A program made the position numbers and the translations under genes. DNA of 64,000 bases from Methylobacterium sp. 77 (GTDB lineage Bacteria; Pseudomonadota; Alphaproteobacteria; Rhizobiales; Beijerinckiaceae), in assembly GCF_000372825.1 (NCBI RefSeq), contig NZ_KB910516.1:590011-654010 (forward strand), written 5' to 3'. The notes beneath the pieces are model-generated. The model was not told the DNA's origin. It did not search any database and saw only the letters and a program-made list of their open reading frames with translations. Shown here piece after piece: positions 1 through 9,418 of this stretch; the stretch's first letter is position 1, and the number at the start of each line of letters is the position of its first letter.

Positions 1-1
1 G

Positions 2-211
2 GACGGCGCGGTGAGCGTGGCCCTGAGACGCTCGTTCGACGATCCCTTTACCTGGGGGCGACTTCTCATCGACCTCGCCCGTCAGGCTGCGCGCATCTAC
101 GCGCTTGAGACGGAGATGTCGGAGGAGGAGGCGTTCGACCGCATCCGCGCCGGCCTCGAATCCGAGAATTTCGACCCTGACATGCCGCCCGGCGGCAACA
201 CGCTGAACTGA
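2..211 (+). CDS. DUF5076-like protein, 3' part (gene starts outside the window)
   Basis: The open frame runs in from the left edge without a stop, so the true start lies upstream; the in-window GTG at 11 is probably internal. The visible 69 codons contain a DP-x-x-WG-x-L-x-x-DLA-R-x-A-x-Y pattern followed by an acidic EEEAFDRIRAG helix. I recall this pattern from the small DUF5076 proteins that sit between pdhB and pdhC in Rhizobiales. It ends 42 bp before pdhC and is probably in the same operon. No biochemical function is known to me. The family call rests on memory of the pattern and on context. Confidence 0.6.
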   Translation, partial: DGAVSVALRRSFDDPFTWGRLLIDLARQAARIYALETEMSEEEAFDRIRAGLESENFDPDMPPGGNTLN

Positions 212-253
212 ACGCCCAATACGCGCGCCCGCCGACGATCAGGAACCCTGCCC

Positions 254-1651
254 ATGCCCGTCAACGTCCTGATGCCCGCCCTGTCGCCGACGATGGAGAA
301 GGGCAACCTCGCCAAATGGCTCAAGAAGGAGGGCGACGCGGTGAAATCCGGCGACGTCCTCGCCGAGATCGAAACCGATAAGGCGACGATGGAAGTCGAG
401 GCCATCGACGAAGGCATCCTCGCCAAGATCATCGTGGCCGAGGGCACCGCCGACGTGCCGGTGAACGACCTCATCGCCATCATCGCCTCCGAGGGCGAGG
501 ACCCGGCCACCGTCCAGGCCTCGGGCAACGGCGCGGCCAAGGCGGAGGCTCCCAAGGAGCCGGCCAAGGCCGACACGGCTGCACAGAACACGACGCCCGG
601 CGGCGGCCACATGTCCCACGAGCGGGTGAACGAGGCACCTGATGGGGCCAAGCCCGGAGCTTCGGCAGCCTCGTCCGGCGGTCGCGTCGTCGCTTCGCCG
701 CTCGCCAAGCGCATCGCCAAGCTGGAAGGGATCGATCTCTCGGCCGTCTCCGGGTCCGGCCCGCAAGGCCGCGTGATCGAGCGCGACGTCCGCGCCGCCA
801 TCGCCAGCGGCTCGGCCAAGGTCGGCGCTCCGAAGGCGGCGGCTCCGGCATCCGCACCGGCCGCCGCCCCGGCTCAGGCCGCAGCACCCGCGAAGGCCGC
901 GGCCCAGGGGCTCACGACCGATCAGGTCCGTGGCTTCTACCAGAAGGGCGCCTACGAAGAGGTTCCCCTCGACGGCATGCGCAAGACCATCGCCAAGCGC
1001 CTCACCGAGGCGATGCAGGTGGCGCCGCACTTCTATCTCACGGTGGATTGCGAACTCGACGCGCTGATGGCCCTGCGTGAGCAGCTCAACAAGAGCGCCG
1101 GCTCCACCAAGGACGGCAAGCCGCTGTTCAAGCTCTCGGTCAACGACTTCGTCATCAAGGCGATGGGCCTCGCGCTGATGCGGGTGCCGGCCGCCAATGC
1201 CGTCTGGGCCGAGGACCGGATCCTGCGCTTCAACAACGCCGAGGTCGGCGTGGCTGTCGCCATCGACGGCGGCCTGTTCACCCCGGTGATCCGCAAGGCC
1301 GACCAGAAGACCCTCTCCACCATCTCCAACGAGATGAAGGATTTCGCCGGCCGGGCGCGGGCCAAGAAGCTGAAGCCGGAGGAGTATCAGGGCGGCGTCA
1401 CCTCCGTCTCGAACCTCGGCATGTTCGGCATCAAGCACTTCACGGCGGTGATCAACCCGCCGCAATCCTCGATCCTGGCGGTGGGTGCCGGCGAGAAGCG
1501 TGTCGTGGTCAAGGACGGCGCACCGGCCGTGGTCCAGGTGATGACCGCCACCCTCTCCTGCGACCACCGCGTCCTCGACGGGGCTCTGGGCGCCGAGCTG
1601 ATCTCGGCCTTCAAGGGCCTGATCGAGAACCCGATGGGGCTTCTGGTGTGA
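254..1651 (+). CDS. pdhC: Pyruvate dehydrogenase E2, dihydrolipoamide acetyltransferase
   Basis: E2 core of the pyruvate dehydrogenase complex; it moves the acetyl group from lipoyl-lysine to CoA in the cytoplasm. The 465-residue protein has one N-terminal lipoyl domain (about residues 1-80) with the lipoylated lysine K43 in [11 protein letters not shown]. An Ala/Pro/Lys linker follows, then a peripheral-subunit-binding domain (about 135-175, [18 protein letters not shown]), a second Ala/Pro hinge and the catalytic acyltransferase domain with DHRVLDG near the C-terminus (active-site H438). Length and layout are normal for alphaproteobacterial E2. It lies downstream of the DUF5076-like gene and upstream of lpdA (E3), with a small lipoprotein gene overlapping its stop codon. 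Confidence 0.96.
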   Translation: MPVNVLMPALSPTMEKGNLAKWLKKEGDAVKSGDVLAEIETDKATMEVEAIDEGILAKIIVAEGTADVPVNDLIAIIASEGEDPATVQASGNGAAKAEAPKEPAKADTAAQNTTPGGGHMSHERVNEAPDGAKPGASAASSGGRVVASPLAKRIAKLEGIDLSAVSGSGPQGRVIERDVRAAIASGSAKVGAPKAAAPASAPAAAPAQAAAPAKAAAQGLTTDQVRGFYQKGAYEEVPLDGMRKTIAKRLTEAMQVAPHFYLTVDCELDALMALREQLNKSAGSTKDGKPLFKLSVNDFVIKAMGLALMRVPAANAVWAEDRILRFNNAEVGVAVAIDGGLFTPVIRKADQKTLSTISNEMKDFAGRARAKKLKPEEYQGGVTSVSNLGMFGIKHFTAVINPPQSSILAVGAGEKRVVVKDGAPAVVQVMTATLSCDHRVLDGALGAELISAFKGLIENPMGLLV

Positions 1652-2220
1652 CCAGACCGACGTTCCGGCTCGTTTCGGCCTTGCTCGCCGGACTCGGTCT
1701 CTCGGCCTGTGTCTCGGCCGAAGATCGTGCGGCGAACGAGGCGAAGGTTCTCTCCGCAAGAGACGATGCCGGACTTCGTCCAGAGCGCAAGCGGATGAGC
1801 CTCGATGACGCGAAGGTCGCGTTCGTCGGCAAGACGAGGAACGTCAAGGCGTATCAGTTCGGCTCGCAGGTCAGTTACATGGCCCCGGACGGCTCGGTGT
1901 ATCTCTGGTTTCCCGGCAACCCCGTGGTGCTTCAGGGCAAGTGGAGCTTCAAGGAATCCGGAGGCTTCCGTCCCTATGCCGGGAAGCCTGTGAGCGAGAC
2001 GAGCCTGTGTTTCGATTACGGACCGAACACCGTCAATGCCTGGTCGCGTCGGCGCAGCGGGACGGAATGTATTCCATCGGATACGGCGGTTTTGACAACC
2101 GTTGAAAGTGAAAGCGGAGACGTCTTCGGATTAGCCGGCAGGACAGAAGTACCGTTCGTCTTACCTCGTGAGAAGACGACCCTGGCCGACCTTCGCAAGC
2201 GCGTCGGTCTCAGGAGCTAA
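1648..2220 (+). CDS. Putative lipoprotein between pdhC and lpdA
   Basis: The GTG start overlaps the pdhC stop by four bases (GTGA), which implies translational coupling. The 190-residue product begins with a basic n-region and hydrophobic stretch ending in GLSAC, a plausible lipobox with C21 as the acylated cysteine. The remainder is a small globular domain with aromatic and Gly-rich segments ([15 protein letters not shown]) and two later cysteines. I do not recognise the family. Its place inside a pdh operon is unusual, because pdhC and lpdA are normally adjacent. It may simply be an inserted passenger gene. The lower GC of its last third (about 2040-2170) compared with pdhC suggests a different history. 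Confidence 0.75.
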   Translation: MTRPTFRLVSALLAGLGLSACVSAEDRAANEAKVLSARDDAGLRPERKRMSLDDAKVAFVGKTRNVKAYQFGSQVSYMAPDGSVYLWFPGNPVVLQGKWSFKESGGFRPYAGKPVSETSLCFDYGPNTVNAWSRRRSGTECIPSDTAVLTTVESESGDVFGLAGRTEVPFVLPREKTTLADLRKRVGLRS

Positions 2221-2293
2221 GGATCACGCTCGCAGCGAGACCACCCCCATACCCGGCCCCTCCCCATAAGGGGGAAGGGATTAGGAGCGCGCC

Positions 2294-3733
2294 ATGTCCA
2301 ACACCTACGACATCCTCGTCATCGGCGCCGGTCCCGGCGGCTATGTGGCGGCCATCCGGGCGGCGCAGCTCGGGTTCAAGACCGCGGTGATCGACCGCGA
2401 GCATCTCGGTGGCATCTGCCTGAACTGGGGCTGCATCCCGACGAAGGCGCTGCTGCGTTCGGCCGAGATCTACCATTACATGCAACACGCCTCGGATTAC
2501 GGGCTGTCGGCCGAGAAGGTCGGGTTCGACACCGCCGCCATCGTCAAGCGTTCGCGCGGGGTCTCGACCCGGCTCAACGGCGGCGTCGGCATGCTGCTCA
2601 AGAAGAACAAGGTCGACGTGATCTGGGGCGAAGCGGTCATCGAGACGGGCGCCAAGGGCAACGAGCCCGGCAAGGTCACGGTGAAGGAGACCAGCCGAGC
2701 ACCGGCTCCCAAGGGCGCGCTCGCCGCCGGCTCCTACTCGGCCAAGCACATCATCGTCGCCACGGGTGCCCGCCCCCGCGCGATCCCCGGCATCGAGCCG
2801 GACAAGAAGCAGATCTGGACCTATTACGAAGCCATGGTGCCGGAGGCGATGCCCAAGAGCCTGCTCGTCATGGGTTCGGGCGCCATCGGCATCGAGTTCG
2901 CCTCGTTCTACCGCACCATGGGCGCCGAGGTGACGGTCATCGAGCTGCTGCCGCAGATCCTTCCCGTGGAGGATGCCGAGATCGCCGGCCTCGCCCGCAA
3001 GCGCTTCGAGAAGCAGGGCATCAAGATCCTCACCGGCGCCAAGGTGACGAAGGTGGAGAAGGCGGCGAATTCCGTCACCGCCACCATCGAGACCACGGAC
3101 GGCAAGACCCAGCAGCTGACGGCGGAGAAGCTGATCTCGGCGGTCGGCGTCGTCGGCAACATCGAGAATCTCGGCCTCGACAAGGTCGGCGTCACCATCG
3201 AGCGCGGCATCGTCGTCACCGATGGTCTCGGCAAGACCAACGTTCCGGGCATCTACGCCATCGGCGACGTCGCCGGCCCGCCGATGCTCGCCCACAAGGC
3301 CGAGCATGAGGGCGTGCTCTGCGTCGAGACGATCAAGGGCCTGCACACCCACGCCATGGACAAGGCCAAGATCCCCGGCTGCACCTATTGCCAGCCTCAG
3401 ATCGCCAGCGTCGGCCTCACCGAGGCCAAGGCCAAGGAGCAGGGTTTCGCCGTCAAGGTCGGCCGCTTCCCCTTCGCCGGCAACGGCAAGGCCATCGCGC
3501 TGGGCGAGCCGGACGGTCTGGTGAAGACGGTGTTCGACGCCAAGACCGGCCAGCTGCTCGGCGCCCACATGATCGGCGCGGAAGTTACCGAGCTGATCCA
3601 GGGCTACGTCGTCGCCATGAACCTGGAGACGACGGAAGAGGACCTGATGCACACAGTCTTCCCGCATCCCACGCTGAGCGAAATGATGCACGAGAGCGTG
3701 CTCGATGCCTACGGCAAGGTGATCCATTCCTGA
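2294..3733 (+). CDS. lpdA: Dihydrolipoyl dehydrogenase (E3)
   Basis: Flavoprotein that reoxidises dihydrolipoamide on E2 with NAD+. The 479-residue protein shows the FAD-binding GAGPGGYVAAIRAAQLG at the N-terminus and the redox disulfide motif GGICLNWGCIPTK (C42 and C47). It also has the NAD-binding GSGAIGIEFASFYRTMG, the second FAD motif YAIGDVAG, and the C-terminal dimer-interface HPTLSEMMHE with its catalytic His-Glu pair. An atypical stretch near residues 115-150 (NEPGKVTVKETSRAPAPKG) lengthens the FAD domain slightly, as in other Rhizobiales E3 proteins. It sits 73 bp after the lipoprotein gene and serves the PDH complex encoded upstream. Confidence 0.96.
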   Translation: MSNTYDILVIGAGPGGYVAAIRAAQLGFKTAVIDREHLGGICLNWGCIPTKALLRSAEIYHYMQHASDYGLSAEKVGFDTAAIVKRSRGVSTRLNGGVGMLLKKNKVDVIWGEAVIETGAKGNEPGKVTVKETSRAPAPKGALAAGSYSAKHIIVATGARPRAIPGIEPDKKQIWTYYEAMVPEAMPKSLLVMGSGAIGIEFASFYRTMGAEVTVIELLPQILPVEDAEIAGLARKRFEKQGIKILTGAKVTKVEKAANSVTATIETTDGKTQQLTAEKLISAVGVVGNIENLGLDKVGVTIERGIVVTDGLGKTNVPGIYAIGDVAGPPMLAHKAEHEGVLCVETIKGLHTHAMDKAKIPGCTYCQPQIASVGLTEAKAKEQGFAVKVGRFPFAGNGKAIALGEPDGLVKTVFDAKTGQLLGAHMIGAEVTELIQGYVVAMNLETTEEDLMHTVFPHPTLSEMMHESVLDAYGKVIHS

Positions 3734-3834
3734 GCCCCGGGTGATGTCCACAGGCTTCTCACGATCCAGGTAAGGATCCGTTAACCCTTGTGGCGTGTTC
3801 TGTCTTCGTTCTCAATGCGAGTCGGAGACGGGCC

Positions 3835-4068
3835 ATGCCGAAGACGCTGACCGGAATCAGGAGCGAGGGTGAGACGATGCCGGGCAGCCATTGCCCGGTC
3901 GAGGAGATCGCCCAAGCCTATCTCAGCAGCACGGAGGGCGATGCGGGCATCGCCCTCCGTTGCGCCATCAGCGATGCCCTGTCCGACCTGTTGCAGGCCG
4001 AGCGCCGGGCGCGCGAGACCAGCCGCCTGATCTCGCGCGGCTATGTCCGCGCCGCGATGCGTGGGTGA
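3835..4068 (+). CDS. Small hypothetical protein, 77 aa
   Basis: A short frame between lpdA and the L,D-transpeptidase gene. ATG 3835 is preceded by GGAG about 8 bases upstream. A second in-frame ATG at 3877 has a GAG-rich leader and could be the true start (63 aa). The product is amphipathic (EEIAQAYLSSTEGDAGIALRCAISDALSDLLQAERRARETSRLI) and looks like a small helical cytoplasmic protein. I do not recognise the family. Codon use matches the neighbouring genes, which supports it being real. Confidence 0.55.
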   Translation: MPKTLTGIRSEGETMPGSHCPVEEIAQAYLSSTEGDAGIALRCAISDALSDLLQAERRARETSRLISRGYVRAAMRG

Positions 4069-4143
4069 GGAGCTACGCAGAACCCATCGGTTGAAGGGCA
4101 GCCGAACAGGTGCATGGTACCTCGCATCTCAACGAGGACGATC

Positions 4144-4785
4144 ATGCGCCATTGTCTCGCCGCCCTGCTGTCGGGCCTCGCCCTCGCGGCCGTGGCATGT
4201 CCGGCCTCCGCCGACCTGCGCGTGATCATCGACAAGGACGCCCAGCGGATGAGCGTCGCCGTGGACGGCGACGTCCGCCATAGCTGGCCGGTCTCCACAG
4301 GTCTGGTCCGCTACGACACGCCCAATGGGGCCTACCGGCCGTTCCGGATGGAGACGACGCATTTCTCCCGCGAATGGGACAATGCGCCGATGCCGCATGC
4401 GATCTTCTTCAGCCAGGCCGGCCACGCCATCCACGCCACCAACCAGACCCGCCATCTCGGCCGCCCGGCCTCCCACGGCTGTATCCGGCTCTCTCCGCGC
4501 AATGCCGCGACGCTGTTCACACTGGTGAAGCAGCAGGGCATGGGGGCAACGCGCATCGTCGTCGAAGGCAGCGCCTCCGCTCCCGTCGCCAGTCTCCGCA
4601 GGCCGGAGCCGCAGCGGGTCGCGCGGCACTCGGACCGTCTTCGCCGAGCCATGACACAAGGCGAACGAGACAAAGCCTGGGAGGCGGAAAACTACTACAC
4701 TGCGCCGATCACGCGCGTATCCCGCGATCGGCTGGATGAGCGGTACGGCTATGGCCCGATCGTCGTTTACGATGGCGGATACTAG
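4144..4785 (+). CDS. L,D-transpeptidase (YkuD domain), exported
   Basis: Periplasmic L,D-transpeptidase predicted to form 3-3 peptidoglycan cross-links or attach proteins to peptidoglycan. The 213-residue protein starts with a signal peptide (MRHCLAALLSGLALAAVACPASA). The YkuD domain follows, with HAIHATNQTRHLGRPASHGCIRLS carrying the catalytic SHGC-x-R cysteine. The frame could open at 4114, but that would put about ten extra residues before the signal peptide, so ATG 4144 is preferred. The C-terminal 60 residues after the domain are basic and not recognised. It is a stand-alone gene, convergent with the minus-strand sorbosone dehydrogenase gene. Confidence 0.9.
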   Translation: MRHCLAALLSGLALAAVACPASADLRVIIDKDAQRMSVAVDGDVRHSWPVSTGLVRYDTPNGAYRPFRMETTHFSREWDNAPMPHAIFFSQAGHAIHATNQTRHLGRPASHGCIRLSPRNAATLFTLVKQQGMGATRIVVEGSASAPVASLRRPEPQRVARHSDRLRRAMTQGERDKAWEAENYYTAPITRVSRDRLDERYGYGPIVVYDGGY

Positions 4786-4862
4786 CGAAGGGGACGCCCT
4801 TCCTCATACTCGACGGATGCGTGCCCTCGTCCCCGAACCGCTCCCCGATAGCCGGGTCGGCA

Positions 4863-6212
4863 TCACTGCGTCCGCGACGCACCGCTCACCCGCCAGATCA
4901 CCTTGCCCACATCATCGCTGACCAGCAGCGCGCCGGTCTTGTCCAGGATCACGCCCACGGGACGCCCCTGCGCCTTCTCGTCCGCGTCGAGGAAGCCGGT
5001 GAGCGCGTCCACCGGCTGTCCGGCCGGCTTGCCGTCCTTGAAGGGGACGTAGATCACCTTGTAGCCGCTCTTCGGGCGGCGGTTCCATGAGCCGTGCTGG
5101 GCCACGAACATCCCGCTCTTCCACGCCTCCGGTAGCGAGGAGGCGAAGGAGAAGGCGAGGCCGAGGGAGGCGGTGTGGGTGCCGACCGCGTAGTCGGGTG
5201 CGATCGCCGTGGCGACGAGTTCCGGCTTCTGCGGCGAGACGCGCTCGTCCACGTGTTGGCCCCAGTAGCTGTAAGGCCAGCCGTAGAAGCCGCCTTCCTT
5301 CACGGACGTGATATAATCGGGCACGAGATCGCTGCCGATCTCGTCGCGCTCGTTCACCGCCGTCCAGAGGGCACCGGTGGCGGACTCGAAGGCGAGGCCG
5401 TTGGGGTTGCGCAGGCCCGTGGCGAAGGCGCGCATCTGCTTGGTCGCGATCGTGTATTCCCAGATCGCTGCGCGACCCGTCTCCTTGTCGATTCCGTTCT
5501 CGGCCACGTTGCTGTTCGATCCGACGGTGATGAACAGCTTGGTGCCATCCGGGCTGGCAATGACGTTCTTGGTCCAGTGGTGGTTGATGCCGGAGGGCAG
5601 GTCGACGACCTTCTCGGGTTTCGCAGTGATCTCGGTCTGGCCCGGCGCATAGGGCACCTTCACCACGGCATCCGCATTGGCGACGTAGAGATCGCCGCCG
5701 ACCAGCGCCATGCCGAAGGGCGAGTGCAGGCCGCCGAGGAAGGTGTGGCGCTCCTCGGCGAGGCCGTCGCCATCGGTGTCGCGCAGGAGCACGATCCTGT
5801 CCGGGCTCGGCACGCCGGCGCCGGCTAGGCTCTTCACCTTGTCGGCGACCCAATCGGCGATGCCGGTGGAGGGGTCATCGGTCTTGGGCTTGTTGGTTTC
5901 GGCCACCAGAACGTCGCCGTTGGGCAGAAGATACATCCAGCGCGGATGCTCGAATCCTTCCGCATAGGCCGCGACCTGAAGTCCGGCGGCGGGTTTCGGC
6001 TTGGCGCCGTTCTCCCAGCGGGCGACACGGGCAATGTTCACCGTCGGCATCAGCGTCGGGTTGGGAGCGGGGAGGGTTGGGTTGGCGCCTTCCCCGGCCG
6101 ACGCCGTGAGGCTCGCTTTCTCGGGGTAGACGACGAAGCGGACGAACGCCGCCCCGCCGAGCAGCACGACGGCCAGGGCCGCGAGGCCGAGCTTCGAACC
6201 ATTTCGCATCAC
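4863..6212 (-). CDS. PQQ-type sorbosone dehydrogenase-like protein
   Basis: Soluble-aldose/sorbosone dehydrogenase-like beta-propeller, predicted periplasmic. The 449-residue protein has an N-terminal membrane anchor or uncleaved signal ([23 protein letters not shown]). Propeller repeats follow, including [61 protein letters not shown] and [18 protein letters not shown]. These are hallmarks of the GSDH/sorbosone dehydrogenase family, which oxidises sugars or aldehydes with PQQ. The natural substrate cannot be read from sequence. PQQ enzymes are common in methylotrophs. The gene lies 90 bp downstream of the SDR gene on the same strand. Confidence 0.85.
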   Translation of the reverse strand: MMRNGSKLGLAALAVVLLGGAAFVRFVVYPEKASLTASAGEGANPTLPAPNPTLMPTVNIARVARWENGAKPKPAAGLQVAAYAEGFEHPRWMYLLPNGDVLVAETNKPKTDDPSTGIADWVADKVKSLAGAGVPSPDRIVLLRDTDGDGLAEERHTFLGGLHSPFGMALVGGDLYVANADAVVKVPYAPGQTEITAKPEKVVDLPSGINHHWTKNVIASPDGTKLFITVGSNSNVAENGIDKETGRAAIWEYTIATKQMRAFATGLRNPNGLAFESATGALWTAVNERDEIGSDLVPDYITSVKEGGFYGWPYSYWGQHVDERVSPQKPELVATAIAPDYAVGTHTASLGLAFSFASSLPEAWKSGMFVAQHGSWNRRPKSGYKVIYVPFKDGKPAGQPVDALTGFLDADEKAQGRPVGVILDKTGALLVSDDVGKVIWRVSGASRTQ

Positions 6213-6302
6213 AGTGACCCCGCGCCGATGTCCATGCCCTCGATGGGCGCCATCCGCTCAGGACAAGCGCCGAAGGGCGATTTGGCTCCGGCGAAGCGTG
6301 GA

Positions 6303-7532
6303 TCAGGCGGGAGTCGACCCCCGTCGCGCCGCGTTCCTGCGTGCGGCACCGGCGCGCGCCGCAATTCCATCGGAGAGCGGCACCCGCGTGCGCGGAGCCC
6401 TGTCGCCCTGCAGAGGTGCCGACGCGAGGTTGCCGAAATCCTCGCGAAACTGATCGATGATGTCGCCGGACGTCTCGACGCAGCGGCCGATGTAATGCGG
6501 CAGCGAGGGCGGGGCCGCGAACCCCTCCGACAGGAGGCGCGTGTTGTCGAAGGTCACGTTGAGTTCGCAGAACCGGTAATAGGCCTGCAGCGCCCGGAAC
6601 ATCGCGATCTTGATCGCCTCGTCCATGCCGAACACCGCGGCGAAGCGCGCCTGGAGGGTCGCCCGGTCGCTGGCGGCGAATTCGTCGTAATGGCGCGGGC
6701 TGTCGGCCGGGTCGACGAGGTCGAGGGTGCGGCCGAGGTCGCTCCAACGGGTGCGGCTCTTCAGTCCGGCGGAGAGGTGATAGATCCTGTGGGCGAGATC
6801 CGGTCTCTCCAGCATCTCCACCAGCGTGTTCGCCACCCAATCGATCGGCACGATGTCGACGGTTCCGTCGCGGTCGCCGGCCACGAGGCGCAGCCGGTCG
6901 CAGGCGCGGATCACCCAGAGAATGCTCGAGCCGGGGCGCGCGCCGAGCGTCGAGTGGCCGAGCACGATCGAAGGGCGTGCCACGACCACCGGCAGGTCCG
7001 CGAACCGGGCGGCGAGGGACGTCTCGGCGGCGGCTTTCGAGGCGCTGTAATGCACGAGGTGCCTGGCCTCGGCATCGGGGTAGCGCGTCTCGTCCATGAT
7101 CGCCGGCGGGTTGCCGCCGCAGATCATCGCCGTGCTGACGTGGAGGAAACGGGTCAGATTCTTCATCCGCGACGCGCGCCTGGCGAGGGACAGGGTGCCG
7201 TCGTGGTTGGTCCGGTGAACCTTCTCCTGCGCCCACCAGGAGGTGTCGGCGGCCAGATGCAGGACCTGCGTCACCGAATCGAGGCGCGGATCGCCGATCT
7301 GATCGGCCTTGGTGAAATCGCCCGCCACGATCTCCACACGCTGCGCGAGACGCTGGGCGTTCAGGGCGCTGGTGAAGCGGCCGAGGCGCGCCGCGATTCG
7401 CTGGCGCCCGGCTTCCGCATCGGAGGCCCGCACCAGGCAGACCCATTCCGTCCCCGTCTTCGCGGCCAGGGCGCGGTGCAAGACGGCACCGCCGATGAGC
7501 CCTGTCGCTCCCGTCAGTAGAATTCGGCTCAC
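6303..7532 (-). CDS. SDR family NAD(P)-dependent reductase, acyl-CoA/thioester-reductase-like
   Basis: Extended short-chain dehydrogenase of the NAD_binding_4 (male-sterility/fatty acyl reductase) type. The 409-residue protein shows the nucleotide motif TGATGLIGG at residues 7-15 and LHLAADTSWW after beta-4. The catalytic YxxxK is in HYSASKAAAE, and VVARPSIVLGHS follows. The C-terminal part (ALQAYYRFCELNVTFDNTRL) resembles the sterile domain of fatty acyl-CoA reductases. Predicted activity is reduction of an acyl thioester or a related carbonyl. The last 40 residues are Arg/Ala-rich and probably disordered. It is on the same strand as the sorbosone dehydrogenase-like gene, with about 500 bp of AT-richer DNA upstream. 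Confidence 0.75.
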   Translation of the reverse strand: MSRILLTGATGLIGGAVLHRALAAKTGTEWVCLVRASDAEAGRQRIAARLGRFTSALNAQRLAQRVEIVAGDFTKADQIGDPRLDSVTQVLHLAADTSWWAQEKVHRTNHDGTLSLARRASRMKNLTRFLHVSTAMICGGNPPAIMDETRYPDAEARHLVHYSASKAAAETSLAARFADLPVVVARPSIVLGHSTLGARPGSSILWVIRACDRLRLVAGDRDGTVDIVPIDWVANTLVEMLERPDLAHRIYHLSAGLKSRTRWSDLGRTLDLVDPADSPRHYDEFAASDRATLQARFAAVFGMDEAIKIAMFRALQAYYRFCELNVTFDNTRLLSEGFAAPPSLPHYIGRCVETSGDIIDQFREDFGNLASAPLQGDRAPRTRVPLSDGIAARAGAARRNAARRGSTPA

Positions 7533-8034
7533 GGCACACGCTCCCGGACCCCGAACTCGGAACGAAGCCCCGGCGGCCCGGAGATAGTTAAGCGAGCGTT
7601 AACGGGTCGCTGACAAGCATATGGAAAAGAATACGTAGGATTTTCCGCGAAATTCGCGCGATGATTTCGGTCAGAGTTAAGATTTATAGTTAATTTTTTA
7701 CTGGGATGCGTCGGCGTCCCGTCCTCGATGGTCGGCGTCGGTCTCCCTTGCTCGTCTGCGTTCATCGCTCGACCGGAGCGCGGTGACTTTGACGACGATA
7801 AGAGCCGCGTCCGGGCCGATGACATCACCTCGATGCTTTCGAGGTCTTGTCTCGGCCCAGGGTCGTTCGACGAACCGGCCTCCGATGCATCGGAACATGC
7901 ACCCGTCACGGCCGACCGAGAGGATATTCGATGTCGTCCCGGTCGCTTTGGCTTGCGTCGCCGAGGAGAGCGTCACAGGTACTCCGGGCGGCGGGGCCTC
8001 CGGCACGCCCCGATCACGGCATGGAGCGACAGGC
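7533..8034. other. Intergenic region, divergent promoters expected
   Basis: About 500 bp between the divergent SDR (minus) and GlsB-like (plus) genes. Positions 7612-7705 are clearly AT-richer than the surroundings (TTAAGATTTATAGTTAATTT-like runs) and probably hold promoter elements. The frames crossing the rest are low-complexity or antisense and I do not believe they are genes. No repeat, RNA gene or terminator was recognised. Confidence 0.5.
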
Positions 8035-8325
8035 ATGGATGGCGAAGTCTACGGCGCGCTGGGGCAACCCGGCATGGGATTGTTCATGGCGGTGCTCATC
8101 GGCGCCCTGGCGGGCTGGCTCGCCGAGCGTTTCACCGCGTCGAATATGGGCCTCATCGCCAATATCGTGATGGGCATCCTCGGCGGCCTGCTCGGTAACT
8201 ACCTCGCGGCGAAACTCCACATTCCCGTCTACGGGTTCTGGCGCAACCTGCTCTCGGCCACGGTCGGCGCGGTGATCATCATCACCATCTACAGGGCGAT
8301 CCGCGGACGCGGGACGAGTTACTGA
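8035..8325 (+). CDS. GlsB/YeaQ/YmgE family membrane protein
   Basis: Small inner-membrane protein of the Transgly_assoc family, often stress-induced; molecular role unknown. The 96-residue protein has three hydrophobic segments: FMAVLIGALAGWLAERF, GLIANIVMGILGGLLGNYLAA and LLSATVGAVIIITIYRAIRG. The Gly-rich GILGGLLGNYLA pattern is typical of the family. Most homologues are about 80-85 aa, so the start could be ATG 8074 instead of 8035; the 8035 start has an AG-rich leader. It lies 118 bp upstream of lipA. A small membrane gene near lipA recurs in Rhizobiales. Confidence 0.85.
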   Translation: MDGEVYGALGQPGMGLFMAVLIGALAGWLAERFTASNMGLIANIVMGILGGLLGNYLAAKLHIPVYGFWRNLLSATVGAVIIITIYRAIRGRGTSY

Positions 8326-8443
8326 CGTTCATCGCCTGACAGGTTCGGCAGATCGTTTCCCGATCGTTTGCGATGCGGAACCCGAGCGATTAAGTCTGAT
8401 TTTCAGCGTCGGCACGTTGCCGGCGCGTCTCCCGCGGTAAGCC

Positions 8444-9412
8444 ATGGCCGTCGTCCTCGACCTCCTGCGAAACGACCAGCGCCCCCGGCACCCGGAAAAG
8501 GCGCATCGCCCCGACAATCCGATTCAGCGCAAGCCCGACTGGATCCGCGTGAAGGCACCGGGCTCTCCCGGCTGGAACGCGACCCGCGCGATCGTCAAGG
8601 AGCACGGCCTCGTCACCGTCTGCGAGGAGGCCGGCTGCCCGAATATCGGCGAGTGCTGGGAGAAGAAGCACGCCACCTTCATGATCATGGGCGACACCTG
8701 CACGCGGGCCTGCGCCTTCTGCAACGTGCGCACCGGCATGCCCAACGCCCTCGACGCCGACGAGCCGATCAAGATCGCCGATTCCGTGGCCAAGCTCGGC
8801 CTGCATCACGTGGTCATCACCTCGGTGGACCGGGACGATCTCGCCGATGGCGGCGCGATGCACTTCTTCCGCACCATCCGCGCCATCCGCGAACGCAGCC
8901 CGGCCACGACGATCGAGGTGCTCACACCCGATTTCCTGCGCAAGGACGGCGCCCTGGAGATCGTGGTCGAGGCGCGGCCCGACGTGTTCAACCACAACAT
9001 GGAGACGGTGCCGGGCAATTACCTCACCGTCCGGCCCGGCGCGCGCTACTTCCATTCGGTGCGGCTGCTGCAGCGGGTGAAGGAGCTCGACCCGACCATC
9101 TTCACCAAGTCCGGCATCATGGTCGGTCTCGGCGAGGAGCGGAACGAGATCGTCCAGCTCATGGACGACCTGCGCTCGGCGGATGTGGACTTCCTCACCA
9201 TCGGCCAGTACCTGCAGCCGACGAAGAAGCACCACGAGGTGAAGCGCTTCGTGCCGCCGGACGAGTTCAAGACCCTGGAGACGACTGCCTATTCCAAGGG
9301 CTTTCTCCTCGTCTCGGCGACGCCACTGACCCGCTCCTCGCACCATGCCGGCGAGGATTTCTCACGATTGAAGGCCGCCCGGCTCGCTCGCCTGGTGCCC
9401 GCCAACGCCTGA
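8444..9412 (+). CDS. lipA: Lipoyl synthase
   Basis: Radical-SAM enzyme that inserts two sulfurs into protein-bound octanoyl groups, making the lipoyl cofactor needed by the PdhC encoded upstream. The 322-residue protein has the auxiliary-cluster cysteines C60, C65 and C71 ([12 protein letters not shown]) and the radical-[11 protein letters not shown] motif (C86, C90, C93). The C-terminal RSSHHAG supplies the serine ligand of the auxiliary cluster. Length and motif order are standard. The coq10-like gene follows after 6 bp, so the two are probably co-transcribed. Confidence 0.97.
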   Translation: MAVVLDLLRNDQRPRHPEKAHRPDNPIQRKPDWIRVKAPGSPGWNATRAIVKEHGLVTVCEEAGCPNIGECWEKKHATFMIMGDTCTRACAFCNVRTGMPNALDADEPIKIADSVAKLGLHHVVITSVDRDDLADGGAMHFFRTIRAIRERSPATTIEVLTPDFLRKDGALEIVVEARPDVFNHNMETVPGNYLTVRPGARYFHSVRLLQRVKELDPTIFTKSGIMVGLGEERNEIVQLMDDLRSADVDFLTIGQYLQPTKKHHEVKRFVPPDEFKTLETTAYSKGFLLVSATPLTRSSHHAGEDFSRLKAARLARLVPANA

Positions 9413-9418
9413 GGGCCG

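Noticed and set aside
239..1759. Long antisense frame opposite pdhC
   Set aside because: Shadow of a high-GC gene; its protein is Arg/His/Gly-rich with no domain, while the plus strand encodes a complete E2.
2246..2280. Possible short palindrome CCCCTCCCCATAAGGGGGAAGGG before lpdA
   Set aside because: Only a five-base stem (TCCCC/GGGGA) forms with confidence; too weak to call a terminator or a repeat family member from one copy.
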